DNA of 64,000 nt from Chitinophagales bacterium (GCA_013298845.1 JAAFJN010000004.1:62001-126000); one strand, 5' to 3'. Shown: positions 34,887-44,900, numbered from the stretch's first letter. A program made the numbers and translations. The notes: generated from the sequence alone by a model not told the origin.

Positions 34887-37607
34887 ATGGAAATATCTAC
34901 GGTTGTGTTTTGGGCCATTTTATACATCGCCATTCTGTTTTTTACGGCCTGGTGGATTGAACGAAGATCGGGCAGGCAGCAGAAGAACCTGGTGAATAAC
35001 CCGTACATCTACAGCCTTTCGCTGGCCGTTTATTGCACTGCCTGGACCTATTTTGGCAGTGTAGGGCGCGCCTCGAACACCGGCATGAGTTTTTTGGCCG
35101 TGTACCTTGGCCCTACCCTCATGGCACCGTTGTGGTTTTTTATCCTTCGGAAAATGGTGTTGATTTCCAAACACCAGCGCATTACCTCCATCGCCGATTT
35201 TATTTCGTCGAGGTTTGGCAAAAGCACCAGTTTGGCGGCCATTGTGACCTTGATGTGCGTGGCGGGTATTGTACCGTATATTTCTATTCAGTTAAAGGCA
35301 ATTGCTTTTGGCGTTGACATTTTGACGGATAAAAAGTATCCGTATTTCAAATCCAACGCCTATTTTGTTTGGGATGCAACATTTTGGATAACCGCTGCCA
35401 TGATTCTGTTTACGGTATTGTTTGGGACAAGAAAAATTGACCCGAACGAAAAACACAACGGATTAGTGGCGGCGGTTGCTTTCGAATCGTTGGTAAAATT
35501 GGTGGCATTTTGGGGCATCGGGGTGTTTGTGGTGTACGGCATGTTCGATGGTCCCGGCGATTTGTTTGAACGGGCGGCGCAGCAGAACGATATTTTGCAG
35601 TTATTTACCCAATCGGTGGTCAAAAATACCAGCGTGATGTCGTGGAATATGCTGCTGTTGTTATCGGCTTTTGCTTTTTTACTGCTGCCGCGCCAGTTTT
35701 ATATTTCGGTGGTGGAAAACAACGATGTACAACACGTAAATACGGCCATGTGGTTATTACCGCTGTATTTATTGCTGATCAACATTTTTGTATTTCCGAT
35801 TGCGATTGCCGGAAAAATGCACTTTGGGGCCGATATTGCGTCCGATTCGTACGTGTTATCGCTGCCAATGGCCGGTCAATCGCACGTTATATCGCTGGTG
35901 GCTTTTATCGGAGGTTTTGCGGCGGCTTCGGGCATGATTATCGTTTCGTCCATTGCCTTGTCCATTATGATCTCGAATCACCTGATTGTTCCGCTGATGA
36001 TTCAGGCCAAATGGCTGGGTATGAAACCCGACCGGCTGGGGTTGCTGCTGAATATTCGCCGCTGGAGCATTGTCAGCGTCATGTTGATGGCTTATTTGTA
36101 CCTCAAGGGCGTGGGTAGTTCGTACGATTTGGTATCGGTGGGTCTTATTTCGTTTACGGCCGCCGCGCAATTTGCCCCGGCCACCTTTATCGGGATGTAC
36201 TGGAAAGGAGCGACCAAAAGCGGGGCCATTGCCGGGTTACTTGCCGGAGCGTTGATTTGGGCGTATTGTTTGCCCCTCACGTCCATGGCCGAAGCGGGTT
36301 TATTCGATGCTTCCTTTATCGAACACGGCGCGTTTGGCGTGCATTGGTTAAAACCCCGGGCGTTGTTCGGTTTGGAAGGGATGGACCCGGTGAGCCACGC
36401 GGCGTGGTGGAGTTTGTTGTTCAATTTTAGTTTATTCGGGGCGGTTTCGGCGTTTTCGCAACCTTCGGCCCTGACGTTAATGCAGGCGGATTTGTTTGTC
36501 AATATCCACAAATACACCAGTGGCGCGGATTTTGACCCGGTCAAACGCACGGCCCGAATTGACGATTTGTTGCACATGGTGCGCCGTTTTTTGGGCGAAA
36601 AACGCTTGTTGGAAGTCTTAAATCTGTACGAGGCGCAAAACAACAAAACGTTGAAAGACCTGAAAATAGCCGAGGCGGATTTGATTAATTACCTGGAAAC
36701 GCATTTGGCGGGGGCGATTGGGGCGGCATCGGCGCGATTAATGACCGATTCCATTTCCAAAGAAGAAACCCTCACTTTTGAAGAAGTGATGCTGGTGATG
36801 GAACAAACACAGGAAGCATTGCGCTACTCGCGCGAATTGGAGTTAAAAAGTGTGGCCTTGGAGCAGGTAAGCCGCAGTTTGCAGGACGCCAACGACCAAT
36901 TAAAGGCATTGGACCGGCTAAAAGCCAATTTTATCGCCAATGTTACCCACGAATTGCGCACGCCAGTGACAAGTATAAAATCGTTGTCGAAAATCATGCT
37001 CGATTACCGCGACGAACTTTCGGAAGAAAAAATGGCCTCTTACCTCGCCATTTTGGTGAGCGAAAGTGATCGCATTGGCCGGTTGATTAATCAGGTGTTG
37101 GACATTGAAAAACTAAACGCCGAAGACAACCAGCCATTATCCACCGAACCCGTGGCCATCCACGAATTGATTGAACAACTGGTATTGGGCATGGAGCCTA
37201 TTTTTAAAGAAAAAAACATCCAGTGTTCGTACCAAAATGACGCCATTTCGGCCCAAATTTTGGGGCACCGCGACCGAATTATGCAGGTATTGGTCAATTT
37301 GGTGTCCAACGCGACCAAATTTTGCAACCCGGAAAAAGGCACCATTCACATTGGGGTATTTCAGCGCGATACCCAGTTGAACATTCAGGTGGTGGACAAC
37401 GGGCGCGGCATACCCGACAACGCCAAAGACATGATTTTTGGGCAATTTGCCCAACTCAACCACCCCAAATTAGGAAAACCAGACGGAACCGGCCTCGGGC
37501 TGTACATAACGAAACAAATTATTCAACAACATAACGGCAAAATAACCGTGCAGGATGCCAAGGGAGGAGGAGCCGTATTTACAGTGGAATTGCCCATAAA
37601 TATTTGA
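34887..37607 (+). CDS. Sodium:solute symporter fused to a histidine kinase (CrbS/CbrA-like)
   Basis: 906 residues. Residues 1-~540 carry the SSS fold, with about 13 membrane helices (YCTAWTYFGSVGRASNTGMSFLAVYLGP, ITSIADFISSRFGKS, FAPATFIGMYWKGATKSGAIAGLLAGA). After a linker comes a coiled coil (~635-675), the H-box NVTHELRTPVTSIKSLSK (His688), N-box NLVSNATKF, and G-boxes VVDNGRGIP and GTGLGLYI. CrbS proteins of this layout are known to control acs in gammaproteobacteria. Here the kinase is directly followed by a receiver gene and two acyl-CoA ligase genes, so an acetate/propionate-sensing role is likely. There is no PAS domain that I can see. Confidence 0.88.
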   Translation: MEISTVVFWAILYIAILFFTAWWIERRSGRQQKNLVNNPYIYSLSLAVYCTAWTYFGSVGRASNTGMSFLAVYLGPTLMAPLWFFILRKMVLISKHQRITSIADFISSRFGKSTSLAAIVTLMCVAGIVPYISIQLKAIAFGVDILTDKKYPYFKSNAYFVWDATFWITAAMILFTVLFGTRKIDPNEKHNGLVAAVAFESLVKLVAFWGIGVFVVYGMFDGPGDLFERAAQQNDILQLFTQSVVKNTSVMSWNMLLLLSAFAFLLLPRQFYISVVENNDVQHVNTAMWLLPLYLLLINIFVFPIAIAGKMHFGADIASDSYVLSLPMAGQSHVISLVAFIGGFAAASGMIIVSSIALSIMISNHLIVPLMIQAKWLGMKPDRLGLLLNIRRWSIVSVMLMAYLYLKGVGSSYDLVSVGLISFTAAAQFAPATFIGMYWKGATKSGAIAGLLAGALIWAYCLPLTSMAEAGLFDASFIEHGAFGVHWLKPRALFGLEGMDPVSHAAWWSLLFNFSLFGAVSAFSQPSALTLMQADLFVNIHKYTSGADFDPVKRTARIDDLLHMVRRFLGEKRLLEVLNLYEAQNNKTLKDLKIAEADLINYLETHLAGAIGAASARLMTDSISKEETLTFEEVMLVMEQTQEALRYSRELELKSVALEQVSRSLQDANDQLKALDRLKANFIANVTHELRTPVTSIKSLSKIMLDYRDELSEEKMASYLAILVSESDRIGRLINQVLDIEKLNAEDNQPLSTEPVAIHELIEQLVLGMEPIFKEKNIQCSYQNDAISAQILGHRDRIMQVLVNLVSNATKFCNPEKGTIHIGVFQRDTQLNIQVVDNGRGIPDNAKDMIFGQFAQLNHPKLGKPDGTGLGLYITKQIIQQHNGKITVQDAKGGGAVFTVELPINI

Positions 37608-37646
37608 TTATCATTTGAATACCGTATAACAGATCAAACGAATGTC

Positions 37647-38036
37647 ATGAATAGCACTAACCTTAACGAAAAAAAAGTAATGATTGTGGATGATGAACCC
37701 AACATCATCATCGCACTTGAATTCTTGCTGCAACGCGCCGGATTTGTGGTCACTAAAGCCGATTCCGGGATAAAAGCCCTCGAATTGCTGGAAACGGAAC
37801 ACCCCGACCTGCTGATCCTGGACGTGATGATGCCCGGTTTAACGGGTTTTGAAGTCGCCGCCCGCCTCCGCAACCAGAGCCGCTTCGAGCACCTTCATAT
37901 CGTGTTCCTCACCGCCAAAGGGACCGAACGCGATAAAGCCGCCGGGTACGCCACCGGGGCCGACTACTACATCGTAAAACCGTTTGACAACGACTTGCTG
38001 GTATCAACGGTAAAAGAAATTCTGACCTACGGCTAA
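37647..38036 (+). CDS. Stand-alone response-regulator receiver (CheY-like)
   Basis: 129 residues, only a receiver domain: MIVDDEPNIIIALE at the acidic pocket, LLILDVMMPGLTGFE with the phosphoacceptor Asp59, HIVFLTAKG, and YYIVKPFDNDLL with the conserved Lys. No DNA-binding or enzymatic output domain is attached, unlike CrbR, which is LuxR-type. It starts 39 bases after the kinase, and the PrpE-like ligase follows 30 bases later. It may act by protein-protein contact, for example on a ligase, the carrier or another kinase. Confidence 0.9.
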   Translation: MNSTNLNEKKVMIVDDEPNIIIALEFLLQRAGFVVTKADSGIKALELLETEHPDLLILDVMMPGLTGFEVAARLRNQSRFEHLHIVFLTAKGTERDKAAGYATGADYYIVKPFDNDLLVSTVKEILTYG

Positions 38037-38066
38037 AAAAAAGACATCCTAACCAAAGTTAATAGT

Positions 38067-39953
38067 ATGAACAAACAATATTCACCTTTGTACCAAAACA
38101 GCATCGAACAGCCCGATGTTTTTTGGGGTGAAAAAGCGCAATGGATTGATTGGTTCAAATTTCCGCAAGAAATACTCGGCACCAACCAACACGGGCTGCC
38201 CCAATGGTACGCCGACGGGGAACTCAATACCTGCTATTTGGCACTCGACCGGCACGTTGAGGCGGGCCGGGGCGACCAAACAGCCCTGATTTGGGACTCT
38301 CCCGTTACGGGCAATATTGTTCATTATACCTACACCGAGTTGCGCAGCAAAACCGCGCAATTTGCCGGCGTACTGCACCAATTGGGCGTTACCAAAGGCG
38401 ACCGGGTCATTATTTACATGCCAATGGTTCCCGAAGTGGCCATCGCCATGCTCGCCTGCGCCCGCCTTGGAGCGGTGCATTCGGTGGTATTTGGCGGGTT
38501 TGCCGCCCACGAACTGGCCCTCCGCATTGACGATGCTCAGCCCAAAGTACTCCTCACCGCCACGGCGGGTATTGAGGTAGATAAAATTATCCCTTACCGC
38601 CCCATTGTGGAACACGCCATGATGGAGGCCCACCATAAAATTCCCCACGCCATTATGCTGCAACGGTCGGTTCACCCCGAAAACATCGAAGATTCGGTGT
38701 TTCAGGACTGGTACGCGTTGTTGGAAGCGGCAACGCCCGTGGGTTGCACGCCGGTACGGGCTACCGATCCACTGTATATTTTGTACACCAGCGGCACCAC
38801 CGGCAAACCCAAAGGTATCGTGCGCGACAACGGTGGTTACGCCGTGGCGCTGCGTTTTTCGATGGAATACGTGTACGGCGTTCAACCCGGCGACGTGTTT
38901 TGGGCCGCCAGTGACGTGGGCTGGGTGGTAGGGCACTCTTACATTGTTTACGGGCCGCTCATTACGGGCTGCACCACAATTTTATACGAAGGCAAACCCA
39001 TAAAAACCCCCGATGCGGGTGCGTTTTGGCGGGTGATTGCCGACCACGGGGTCAAAGTATTATTCACCGCGCCAACGGGCTTCAGGGCCATCCGAAAAGA
39101 AGATCCGGACGGGCATCTTAAAAACAAATACGATATTTCATGCCTGAAATACCTGTTTTTGGCCGGTGAACGCTGCGACGCCACCACTTTGGAATGGGCC
39201 TCGAACCTGCTCAACATTCCGGTGATTGACCATTGGTGGCAAACCGAATCGGGCTGGCCCATGTTGGCCAATCCGGCGGGCCAAACTTTGTTGCCCGTCA
39301 AACCCGGCTCATCGGCGATTCCGGTTCCGGGGTTCGACATTGCCATTCTGAACCACGACCACGAACCCGCTGCGGTGGGCGAAGAAGGCGCCGTAGTGGT
39401 CAAATTGCCCATGCCCCCCGGTTGTTTGCCCACGTTATGGAACGCCCAAGACCGTTTTGTGGAAAGTTACCTGAGCGCTTATCCGGGTTATTATTTCACC
39501 GGCGACGGCGGTTATTGCGACGAAGACGGGTATTTTTTCATCACGGGCCGCATCGACGATGTGATTAACGTGGCCGGCCACCGCCTGTCCACCGCCGATA
39601 TGGAAGAAATTGTTTCCACGCACAAGGCCGTAGCCGAGTGCGCCGTGGTGGGTATTGCCGACGAACTGCGCGGGCAAGTACCGATGGGTTTGGTGGTGTT
39701 AAAAGCCGGTGCCACCATCGAAGAGGCCGCGCTTGAAGCCGATTTGGTGCAAATGGTCCGCGATCAATTGGGAGCGGTGGCTTGTTTCAAAAGAGCCGTA
39801 ATTGTGCAGCGTTTGCCCAAAACCCGTTCGGGCAAAATTTTGCGCAAAACCATTCGCGCCATTGTGGATCAGGTGCCCTATTCGGTACCCTCCACCATCG
39901 AAGACATGACGGTTTTGGACGAGATTAAAGGTATTATTTTTCGTTCAACTTAA
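38067..39953 (+). CDS. prpE: Acyl-CoA synthetase, propionate--CoA ligase (PrpE/ACSS3-like)
   Basis: 628 residues of the AMP-forming ANL family. Seen: P-loop YILYTSGTTGKPKGIVRDNGGYAVAL, FWAASDVGWVVGHSYIVYGPL, WWQTESGWPML (A5 region), YYFTGDGGYCDEDGYFFITGRIDDVINVAGHRLST and the C-terminal catalytic lysine in KTRSGKILRKTIR. The GTTGKPKGIVRDNGG and QTESGWP variants are more like PrpE/ACSS3 than Acs, which has GSTGKPKGVVHTHGGY and QTETGG. It should make propionyl-CoA (or a similar acyl-CoA) from acid, ATP and CoA. Located between the receiver and acs. Confidence 0.75.
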   Translation: MNKQYSPLYQNSIEQPDVFWGEKAQWIDWFKFPQEILGTNQHGLPQWYADGELNTCYLALDRHVEAGRGDQTALIWDSPVTGNIVHYTYTELRSKTAQFAGVLHQLGVTKGDRVIIYMPMVPEVAIAMLACARLGAVHSVVFGGFAAHELALRIDDAQPKVLLTATAGIEVDKIIPYRPIVEHAMMEAHHKIPHAIMLQRSVHPENIEDSVFQDWYALLEAATPVGCTPVRATDPLYILYTSGTTGKPKGIVRDNGGYAVALRFSMEYVYGVQPGDVFWAASDVGWVVGHSYIVYGPLITGCTTILYEGKPIKTPDAGAFWRVIADHGVKVLFTAPTGFRAIRKEDPDGHLKNKYDISCLKYLFLAGERCDATTLEWASNLLNIPVIDHWWQTESGWPMLANPAGQTLLPVKPGSSAIPVPGFDIAILNHDHEPAAVGEEGAVVVKLPMPPGCLPTLWNAQDRFVESYLSAYPGYYFTGDGGYCDEDGYFFITGRIDDVINVAGHRLSTADMEEIVSTHKAVAECAVVGIADELRGQVPMGLVVLKAGATIEEAALEADLVQMVRDQLGAVACFKRAVIVQRLPKTRSGKILRKTIRAIVDQVPYSVPSTIEDMTVLDEIKGIIFRST

Positions 39954-40250
39954 CCGTACACCATACACATACTATTCGTTTTGATTTGTTAAATAAGGGG
40001 GTGCGCCGTAAGGTTCAACCCCCACATTTGAGATATGAGTGAAAAGTGTATAGTGAAAAGTGTATAGTGAAAAGTGAAGAGGTTTATTTAAAAAATTTAA
40101 AATGAATACTCTACGCTTAGTGAATCTTAGTGTATTCTTACTTTTTATTGGCAAAAAAGTTACACTACGACGAGCAAAGTCTAAAATCTTATGTCCAAAA
40201 TCTTTTGTCTAAAGTCTAAAATAATGCATCATAAAATATCATACTAAATC
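39954..40250. other. Intergenic gap with low-complexity repeats between the two ligase genes
   Basis: About 300 bases without a gene. At 40034-40081 it contains tandem GTGAAAAGTGTATA words, and at 40189-40223 TCTAAAATCTT / TTTTGTCTAAAGTC words that are the reverse complement type of the repeat seen at 4161-4192. No clear promoter consensus was found for acs. Confidence 0.5.
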
Positions 40251-42149
40251 ATGACACTACAAATAAAATCTCTGGAACAATACCACGAGACATACCAGCG
40301 AAGTGTAACCGACCCCGAAGGATTTTGGGCCGAACAGGCCGCCACGTTCCAGTGGAGCAAACCTTGGAAGGACGTACTGAAATGGAATTTTAAAGAGCCA
40401 AAAGTAAAGTGGTTTGTGGGCGGAAAATTAAATATTACCGAAAATTGCCTCGATCGCCACGTGGCGGCTACCCCCAAAAAAACGGCCCTGATTTGGGAAC
40501 CCAATAACCCCACCGATAAGCCCCTCAAACTGACGTACAAACAATTGTACCAACGGGTTTGTCAATTTGCCAATGCCCTCAAAGACAACGGCGTAAAAAA
40601 AGGCGACCGCGTTTGTATTTACATGCCCATGACCCCCGAACTGGCCGTGGCGGTACTCGCCTGCGCGCGTTTGGGGGCCATTCACTCGGTGGTTTTTGCC
40701 GGTTTTAGCGCCGTTTCTTTGTCCGACCGCATCAAAGACGCGGAGGCGACGGTGGTATTAACCAGCGATTTTAACGCCCGTGGTGCCAAAAACATCCCGG
40801 TAAAACAAGTGGTGGACGAGGCACTGGCAATGGGCTGCGATTCGGTGAAAACCGTTATTGTGCACCAAAACACCGGCGAAACCATTAACATGCAGGAAGG
40901 CCGCGATATTTGGTGGCACGATGCCATTGCCGGCAAACGCAAATCCTGCAAAGCCGTGCAGGTGGACAGCGAACATCCGTTGTTTATCCTGTACACGTCC
41001 GGCTCCACCGGCAAACCCAAAGGCGTGGTGCATACACACGGCGGCTACATGGTGTACACCGAGTACACGTTCCGTAACGTATTCCAGTACCAGGAAGGCG
41101 ATATTTACTGGTGTACCGCCGATATTGGCTGGATCACCGGGCACTCGTACATCATCTACGGCCCCATGTTGGCCGGTGCCACCACCATGATGTTCGAGGG
41201 CGTACCCAATTTCCCCGATGCCGGCCGCTTCTGGGATGTGATCAAACGCCACAAGGTGAACATTTTTTACACGGCCCCAACGGCCATCCGCGCCCTGATG
41301 GCGGCGGGTGACGAGTGGGTAAAAGGCCTGCGTTTGCCGTCGCTGCGGGTACTCGGAACGGTGGGTGAACCCATTAACGAAGAAGCCTGGAACTGGTACA
41401 ACGAAAAAATTGGCCGCAAACGCTGCCCCATTGTGGATACTTGGTGGCAAACCGAAACGGGCGGTATCATGATTACGCCCATTGCGGGCATTACACCCAC
41501 CAAACCGTGTTTCGCCACGTTGCCCCTGCCCGGCATTCAGCCTTGCCTCGTGGATGCCAACGGCGTCGAAATTGAAGGCAACGACGTGGAAGGTATGTTG
41601 TGCATCAAATACCCGTGGCCGTCCATTTTACGCACGACGTACGGCGACCACGAGCGCTGCCGCCAAAACTACTTTGCGACCTTCAAAAATATGTACTTCA
41701 CGGGCGACGGTGCCCGCCGCGACCACGATGGTTATTACCGCATCATCGGCCGGGTAGACGACGTGATCAACGTTTCGGGCCACCGTATCGGTACCGCCGA
41801 AGTGGAAGATGCTATTAACAAACACGATAATATTGTGGAATCTGCCGTGGTGGGTTACCCGCACGACATTAAAGGACAGGGGATTTATGCCTACGTTATC
41901 CCTAACCATGAAGTTACTGATATTCAGGCATTTATCAAAGAAGTGGGCGCGGTGGTGAACAAAGAAATTGGCCCAATTGCCCGTCCCGACAAAATTCAGA
42001 TTGTACCGGGCCTGCCCAAAACCCGCTCGGGAAAAATTATGCGCCGCATTTTGCGCAAAATTGCCGAAGGCGATACGAGCAACCTCGGCGACATCTCTAC
42101 CCTGCTCAACCCGGAAGTAGTAGAGGTTATTAAAGACGGAAGAATTTAG
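40251..42149 (+). CDS. acs: Acetyl-CoA synthetase
   Basis: 632 residues of the AMP-forming ANL family. Seen: LYTSGSTGKPKGVVHTHGGYMVYT, DIYWCTADIGWITGHSYIIYGPM, DTWWQTETGGIMITPI, TYGDHERCRQNYF, MYFTGDGARRDHDGYYRIIGRVDDVINVSGHRIGTAEVE and KTRSGKIMRRILRKIA, whose lysine is the catalytic residue and the usual site of regulatory acetylation. These are diagnostic of Acs. It converts acetate, ATP and CoA to acetyl-CoA, feeding the TCA cycle and glyoxylate bypass. Length is normal. It closes the carboxylate cluster. Confidence 0.95.
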   Translation: MTLQIKSLEQYHETYQRSVTDPEGFWAEQAATFQWSKPWKDVLKWNFKEPKVKWFVGGKLNITENCLDRHVAATPKKTALIWEPNNPTDKPLKLTYKQLYQRVCQFANALKDNGVKKGDRVCIYMPMTPELAVAVLACARLGAIHSVVFAGFSAVSLSDRIKDAEATVVLTSDFNARGAKNIPVKQVVDEALAMGCDSVKTVIVHQNTGETINMQEGRDIWWHDAIAGKRKSCKAVQVDSEHPLFILYTSGSTGKPKGVVHTHGGYMVYTEYTFRNVFQYQEGDIYWCTADIGWITGHSYIIYGPMLAGATTMMFEGVPNFPDAGRFWDVIKRHKVNIFYTAPTAIRALMAAGDEWVKGLRLPSLRVLGTVGEPINEEAWNWYNEKIGRKRCPIVDTWWQTETGGIMITPIAGITPTKPCFATLPLPGIQPCLVDANGVEIEGNDVEGMLCIKYPWPSILRTTYGDHERCRQNYFATFKNMYFTGDGARRDHDGYYRIIGRVDDVINVSGHRIGTAEVEDAINKHDNIVESAVVGYPHDIKGQGIYAYVIPNHEVTDIQAFIKEVGAVVNKEIGPIARPDKIQIVPGLPKTRSGKIMRRILRKIAEGDTSNLGDISTLLNPEVVEVIKDGRI

Positions 42150-42371
42150 TGAAGAGTGAATAGTGAAGAGTGAATAGTGAATAGTGAAGAGTGTAAAGTG
42201 AGTAATGGGTTTGAAATAAAATGAGTGGTTATTATATTTTATTGGCAAATGGTGGATATTTACCCGTATTCATCATTTGCCTCTTTTTTTGCCCAAAACG
42301 CCGCTGTTTTATAAATGAAAATGTTTTGCCAACTCATCTCTCCTAACTCATCTCTCATCACTCCAAATTCA
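42150..42371. repeat. Low-complexity repeats between convergent genes (acs and the dockerin-like gene)
   Basis: Directly after the acs stop, GTGAATAGTGAAGA-like words repeat about four times (42150-42200). Near the end of the opposing gene the complementary type, CTCATCTCTCCTAACTCATC and CATCACTC words, appears (42334-42390). Together they can pair, and may act as a loose bidirectional terminator. The same arrangement occurs at 54728-54866. Confidence 0.6.
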
Positions 42372-43691
42372 TCACTCATCACTCCTAACTACCCTCCCGC
42401 TGTGCATTTTTCCGTTGGGCAATTTAATCCACCAGGAATAAACGCCGGGGGCTTGTTGTTGTAATTCGTCCAGGGCAATTTCGCGCGAACCGGCTTGCAC
42501 GGGTACATCCCGCATACTGATTTGGTGGCCCCAGCCATTGGACAGCACCACCCGTGCTTTTCCCGCGCGATCACAATGGAAGGTCAGGGTGGTGCGCGTA
42601 GGTAGTTGCAGCACCGTTACGGGCGCGGGAGTGGTGGGCGGCTCCGGCGGTTTGGTGGCGTGCGAAATGGTGTATTCCTTTTGGTCGGTGCCCCAAACGC
42701 CATCGGGTAGCACCGTAGCATCGAGTTGTAGCGGTGAAATTTTTGGCAAATCCGGTTGTCGGGCGCGAAAAGTTAAATAAAACAAAATTTCACCGGGCTG
42801 CACCGGGAACGTTTCGCCCTCAAAAGCCAACCAACAAAACGTTATTTTACCGGCTTGTTGTTGATCTACACCAAAATGCGCCTCGGTAACACCCGCTACC
42901 TCGCCGAGGCTGGGGGCTACCAATTCCCAAACGGCCGGGTCGAAAGACAATCCACATTGCAGGCCCATCGCCGGTTGCTCACCGCGATACACCACGGGAA
43001 GGGTAACTATTGGCGTATTTTTTTCAACGGCCAAAACGGGCCATTCCAATACCGCTGCCGAACGTTGCACGGGAGCCGCCGGAGCCACATCACCCGATGT
43101 AAATCCAACCCAGGCCAGGTCGTGTCGGGGCAGTTCTGCGCGTTTTACCTGAATAATGGCCCGCTTGTCGCCGTCGTGGTGGGTGAAATTGGTGGTGGTG
43201 GCTTCGGTGAATTGCCAGGTATTGGGCGCAAAATGTTCGTACATCCTCCGGTGAAGGCTGTCCGGTTTTTTGCCCAATAACCAGTTGCGCAACTGCATCA
43301 CATCGGCAGTGGTCACCGTTTGGCTCTCGTTGACATCGGCGGCCAGGGTTTGGTAATTTTTTTCAAAGGGGGAAATGCCCAGTATATGACGGCCCATTCG
43401 GATCATATCTAAGGTATTGATATGGTTCGCCAAAACGGCCGGTTGGTATTTGGGTTGGAGTTGCAGGGTTTTGAAGGGCGTTTTTTCGTTTATTTCCGCG
43501 TAAAAACAACCCAGAGTGTCGGTATTGACCGTTTGGAGCAGCAATTGGGTTTCGGTAAAAATCTGAATGGTTACCCCGGAGAGCGGGGCACCGTGTGCAT
43601 CTTGTACCTGGCCGGAAAGGACATTTTTTTGGGCCAATGCGCCGTTAGCAATGCCGCATAAAAAAATAACGAAGAGTACGCGTTGGAACAT
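42372..43691 (-). CDS. Secreted T9SS protein with dockerin-like and cohesin-like regions
   Basis: 439 residues. Signal peptide MFQRVLFVIFLCGIANGALA; residues ~22-60 carboxypeptidase-regulatory-like (VLSGQVQDAHGAPLSGVTIQIF); residues ~91-141 a type-I dockerin-like pair (INTLDMIRMGRHILGISPFE and AADVNESQTVTTADVMQLRN); residues ~195-330 cohesin-like strands (GLQCGLSFDPAVWELV, GEILFYLTFRARQ); C-terminal T9SS-like strand pair GVYSWWIKLPNGKMHSGRVV. Dockerin and cohesin modules normally pair to build extracellular complexes; having both in one short protein is common in Saprospiraceae surface proteins. Function otherwise unknown. Confidence 0.65.
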   Translation of the reverse strand: MFQRVLFVIFLCGIANGALAQKNVLSGQVQDAHGAPLSGVTIQIFTETQLLLQTVNTDTLGCFYAEINEKTPFKTLQLQPKYQPAVLANHINTLDMIRMGRHILGISPFEKNYQTLAADVNESQTVTTADVMQLRNWLLGKKPDSLHRRMYEHFAPNTWQFTEATTTNFTHHDGDKRAIIQVKRAELPRHDLAWVGFTSGDVAPAAPVQRSAAVLEWPVLAVEKNTPIVTLPVVYRGEQPAMGLQCGLSFDPAVWELVAPSLGEVAGVTEAHFGVDQQQAGKITFCWLAFEGETFPVQPGEILFYLTFRARQPDLPKISPLQLDATVLPDGVWGTDQKEYTISHATKPPEPPTTPAPVTVLQLPTRTTLTFHCDRAGKARVVLSNGWGHQISMRDVPVQAGSREIALDELQQQAPGVYSWWIKLPNGKMHSGRVVRSDE

Positions 43692-43748
43692 GGAGTTTAT
43701 CGTGCGGAATATTGTAAAAAAGGCACCTCAGCGACGGCTAAAAAACAA

Positions 43749-43790
43749 ATCCCGAGATGATATCTTCATCAAAGATACCACCTCGGGATA
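43749..43790 (-). terminator. Intrinsic terminator of the M43 protease gene
   Basis: On the minus strand a stem with outer arms ATCCCGAG/CTCGGGAT and inner arms ATATCTT/AAAGATA, interrupted by small mismatches, is followed by TTTGTTTTTT. It lies 54 bases after the protease stop and ahead of the next minus-strand gene. Confidence 0.8.
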
Positions 43791-43843
43791 AATATTGTGG
43801 TTATTGGCCGTAAATTAACCCAATAACGTAAAAAAAATCCAGA

Positions 43844-44815
43844 TTAAGGATTGAAAGAAGCACGTGGGCCACCCGGTGCAAATGTTGCCTGCATACGGGT
43901 TTTTTGACCCGCCGAGAACATGTACATGCACACGTCGTTGGTGTAATCCATGTAGTTCATCGTCATTTCTACCGGAGTACCGGAGCAGGTGCTGTAGTGT
44001 GGGTACGCCGGGCAACCGCCGTTAGACGTGTTGTGCGTTGGTGTGTCAGATACCAAATCGCTGCCGCAAGTAGCATCACCCCAAATGTGGCGCAGGTTCA
44101 ACCAGTGACCAACTTCGTGGGTAGCAGTACGGCCCAAATTAAACGGAGCCGCCGCAGTACCCGTGTTACCGGTTGCGTTATCGTCCAGTACAACGCCATC
44201 GGTAGCGGACGGGCCGCCGGGGAATTGCGCGTAACCGAGGATACCACCCGACAAGTTACACACCCAAATATTGAGGGTTGTTGTGGGGCTGGTTGGGTTA
44301 ATACCACCCTGCGATGATTTTTTCATCGCGTCATTGGTTAACCAACTGTTTTTGTTGGTGGATTTGCGAACTACGTTTTGCAATACAAAACTCACTTGAA
44401 TGTCGCCTGAACGAACACCCTGGAACAAAGCGGGGGTGTTGTTGTAGTCGGCGTTGGTAGCGGCAAAATCGGCGTTTAATACGTCAATTTGGCTTTGAAT
44501 TTGGGCCAAAGAGATGTTTTGCTCGGCGGTTTTGTACAATACATTTACTACCACGGGGATAACTACCGGGAACGAACGATCGTGTGCCGATTGTGCGTAG
44601 TTCTCAATAAACTTTTCAATTTCTTCGTGCTTTTGGGCCAAAGAAGGATCAGCGGCCATCTGCGCCATCAAAACATCGTGCGCGGCGCAATGTCTTTCGT
44701 GCGTAGCAGCATCTTCGGTGGTGGTCACGGCGGTGTTGGAAAGTTCATTCTTAGTTTCTTTTGCACAGGAAAATGCAAACATGGTGATGAGCGAAAAAGC
44801 TAGGACTTTTTTCAT
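43844..44815 (-). CDS. Zinc metalloprotease lipoprotein, M43 (pappalysin/cytophagalysin) family
   Basis: 323 residues. Lipoprotein signal with lipobox MFAFSC (Cys17), then a propeptide-like region and the extended metzincin zinc site HEVGHWLNLRH (His233, Glu234, His237, His243; HExxHxxGxxH type with Leu-Asn in place of the Gly-x pair) and the downstream Met-turn MNYMDYTNDVCMYMF. Other conserved features: IWVCNLSGGILGYAQFP and SDTPTHNTSNGGCP. M43 enzymes cleave extracellular proteins. The lipidation suggests surface or periplasmic anchoring. Cysteines near the active site probably form disulfides. Confidence 0.9.
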   Translation of the reverse strand: MKKVLAFSLITMFAFSCAKETKNELSNTAVTTTEDAATHERHCAAHDVLMAQMAADPSLAQKHEEIEKFIENYAQSAHDRSFPVVIPVVVNVLYKTAEQNISLAQIQSQIDVLNADFAATNADYNNTPALFQGVRSGDIQVSFVLQNVVRKSTNKNSWLTNDAMKKSSQGGINPTSPTTTLNIWVCNLSGGILGYAQFPGGPSATDGVVLDDNATGNTGTAAAPFNLGRTATHEVGHWLNLRHIWGDATCGSDLVSDTPTHNTSNGGCPAYPHYSTCSGTPVEMTMNYMDYTNDVCMYMFSAGQKTRMQATFAPGGPRASFNP

Positions 44816-44900
44816 AAATACGTAAAAGGTGTGGTTAAATATCTTGTCAGCAGAACAAAGAAGGTTACCAACAAGAAGTAGATGAAATAATTATCGGTGG

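Noticed and set aside
42150-42215. Possible CRISPR-like repeat array
   Set aside because: The units are short, degenerate and contiguous without unique spacers, and no cas genes are near.
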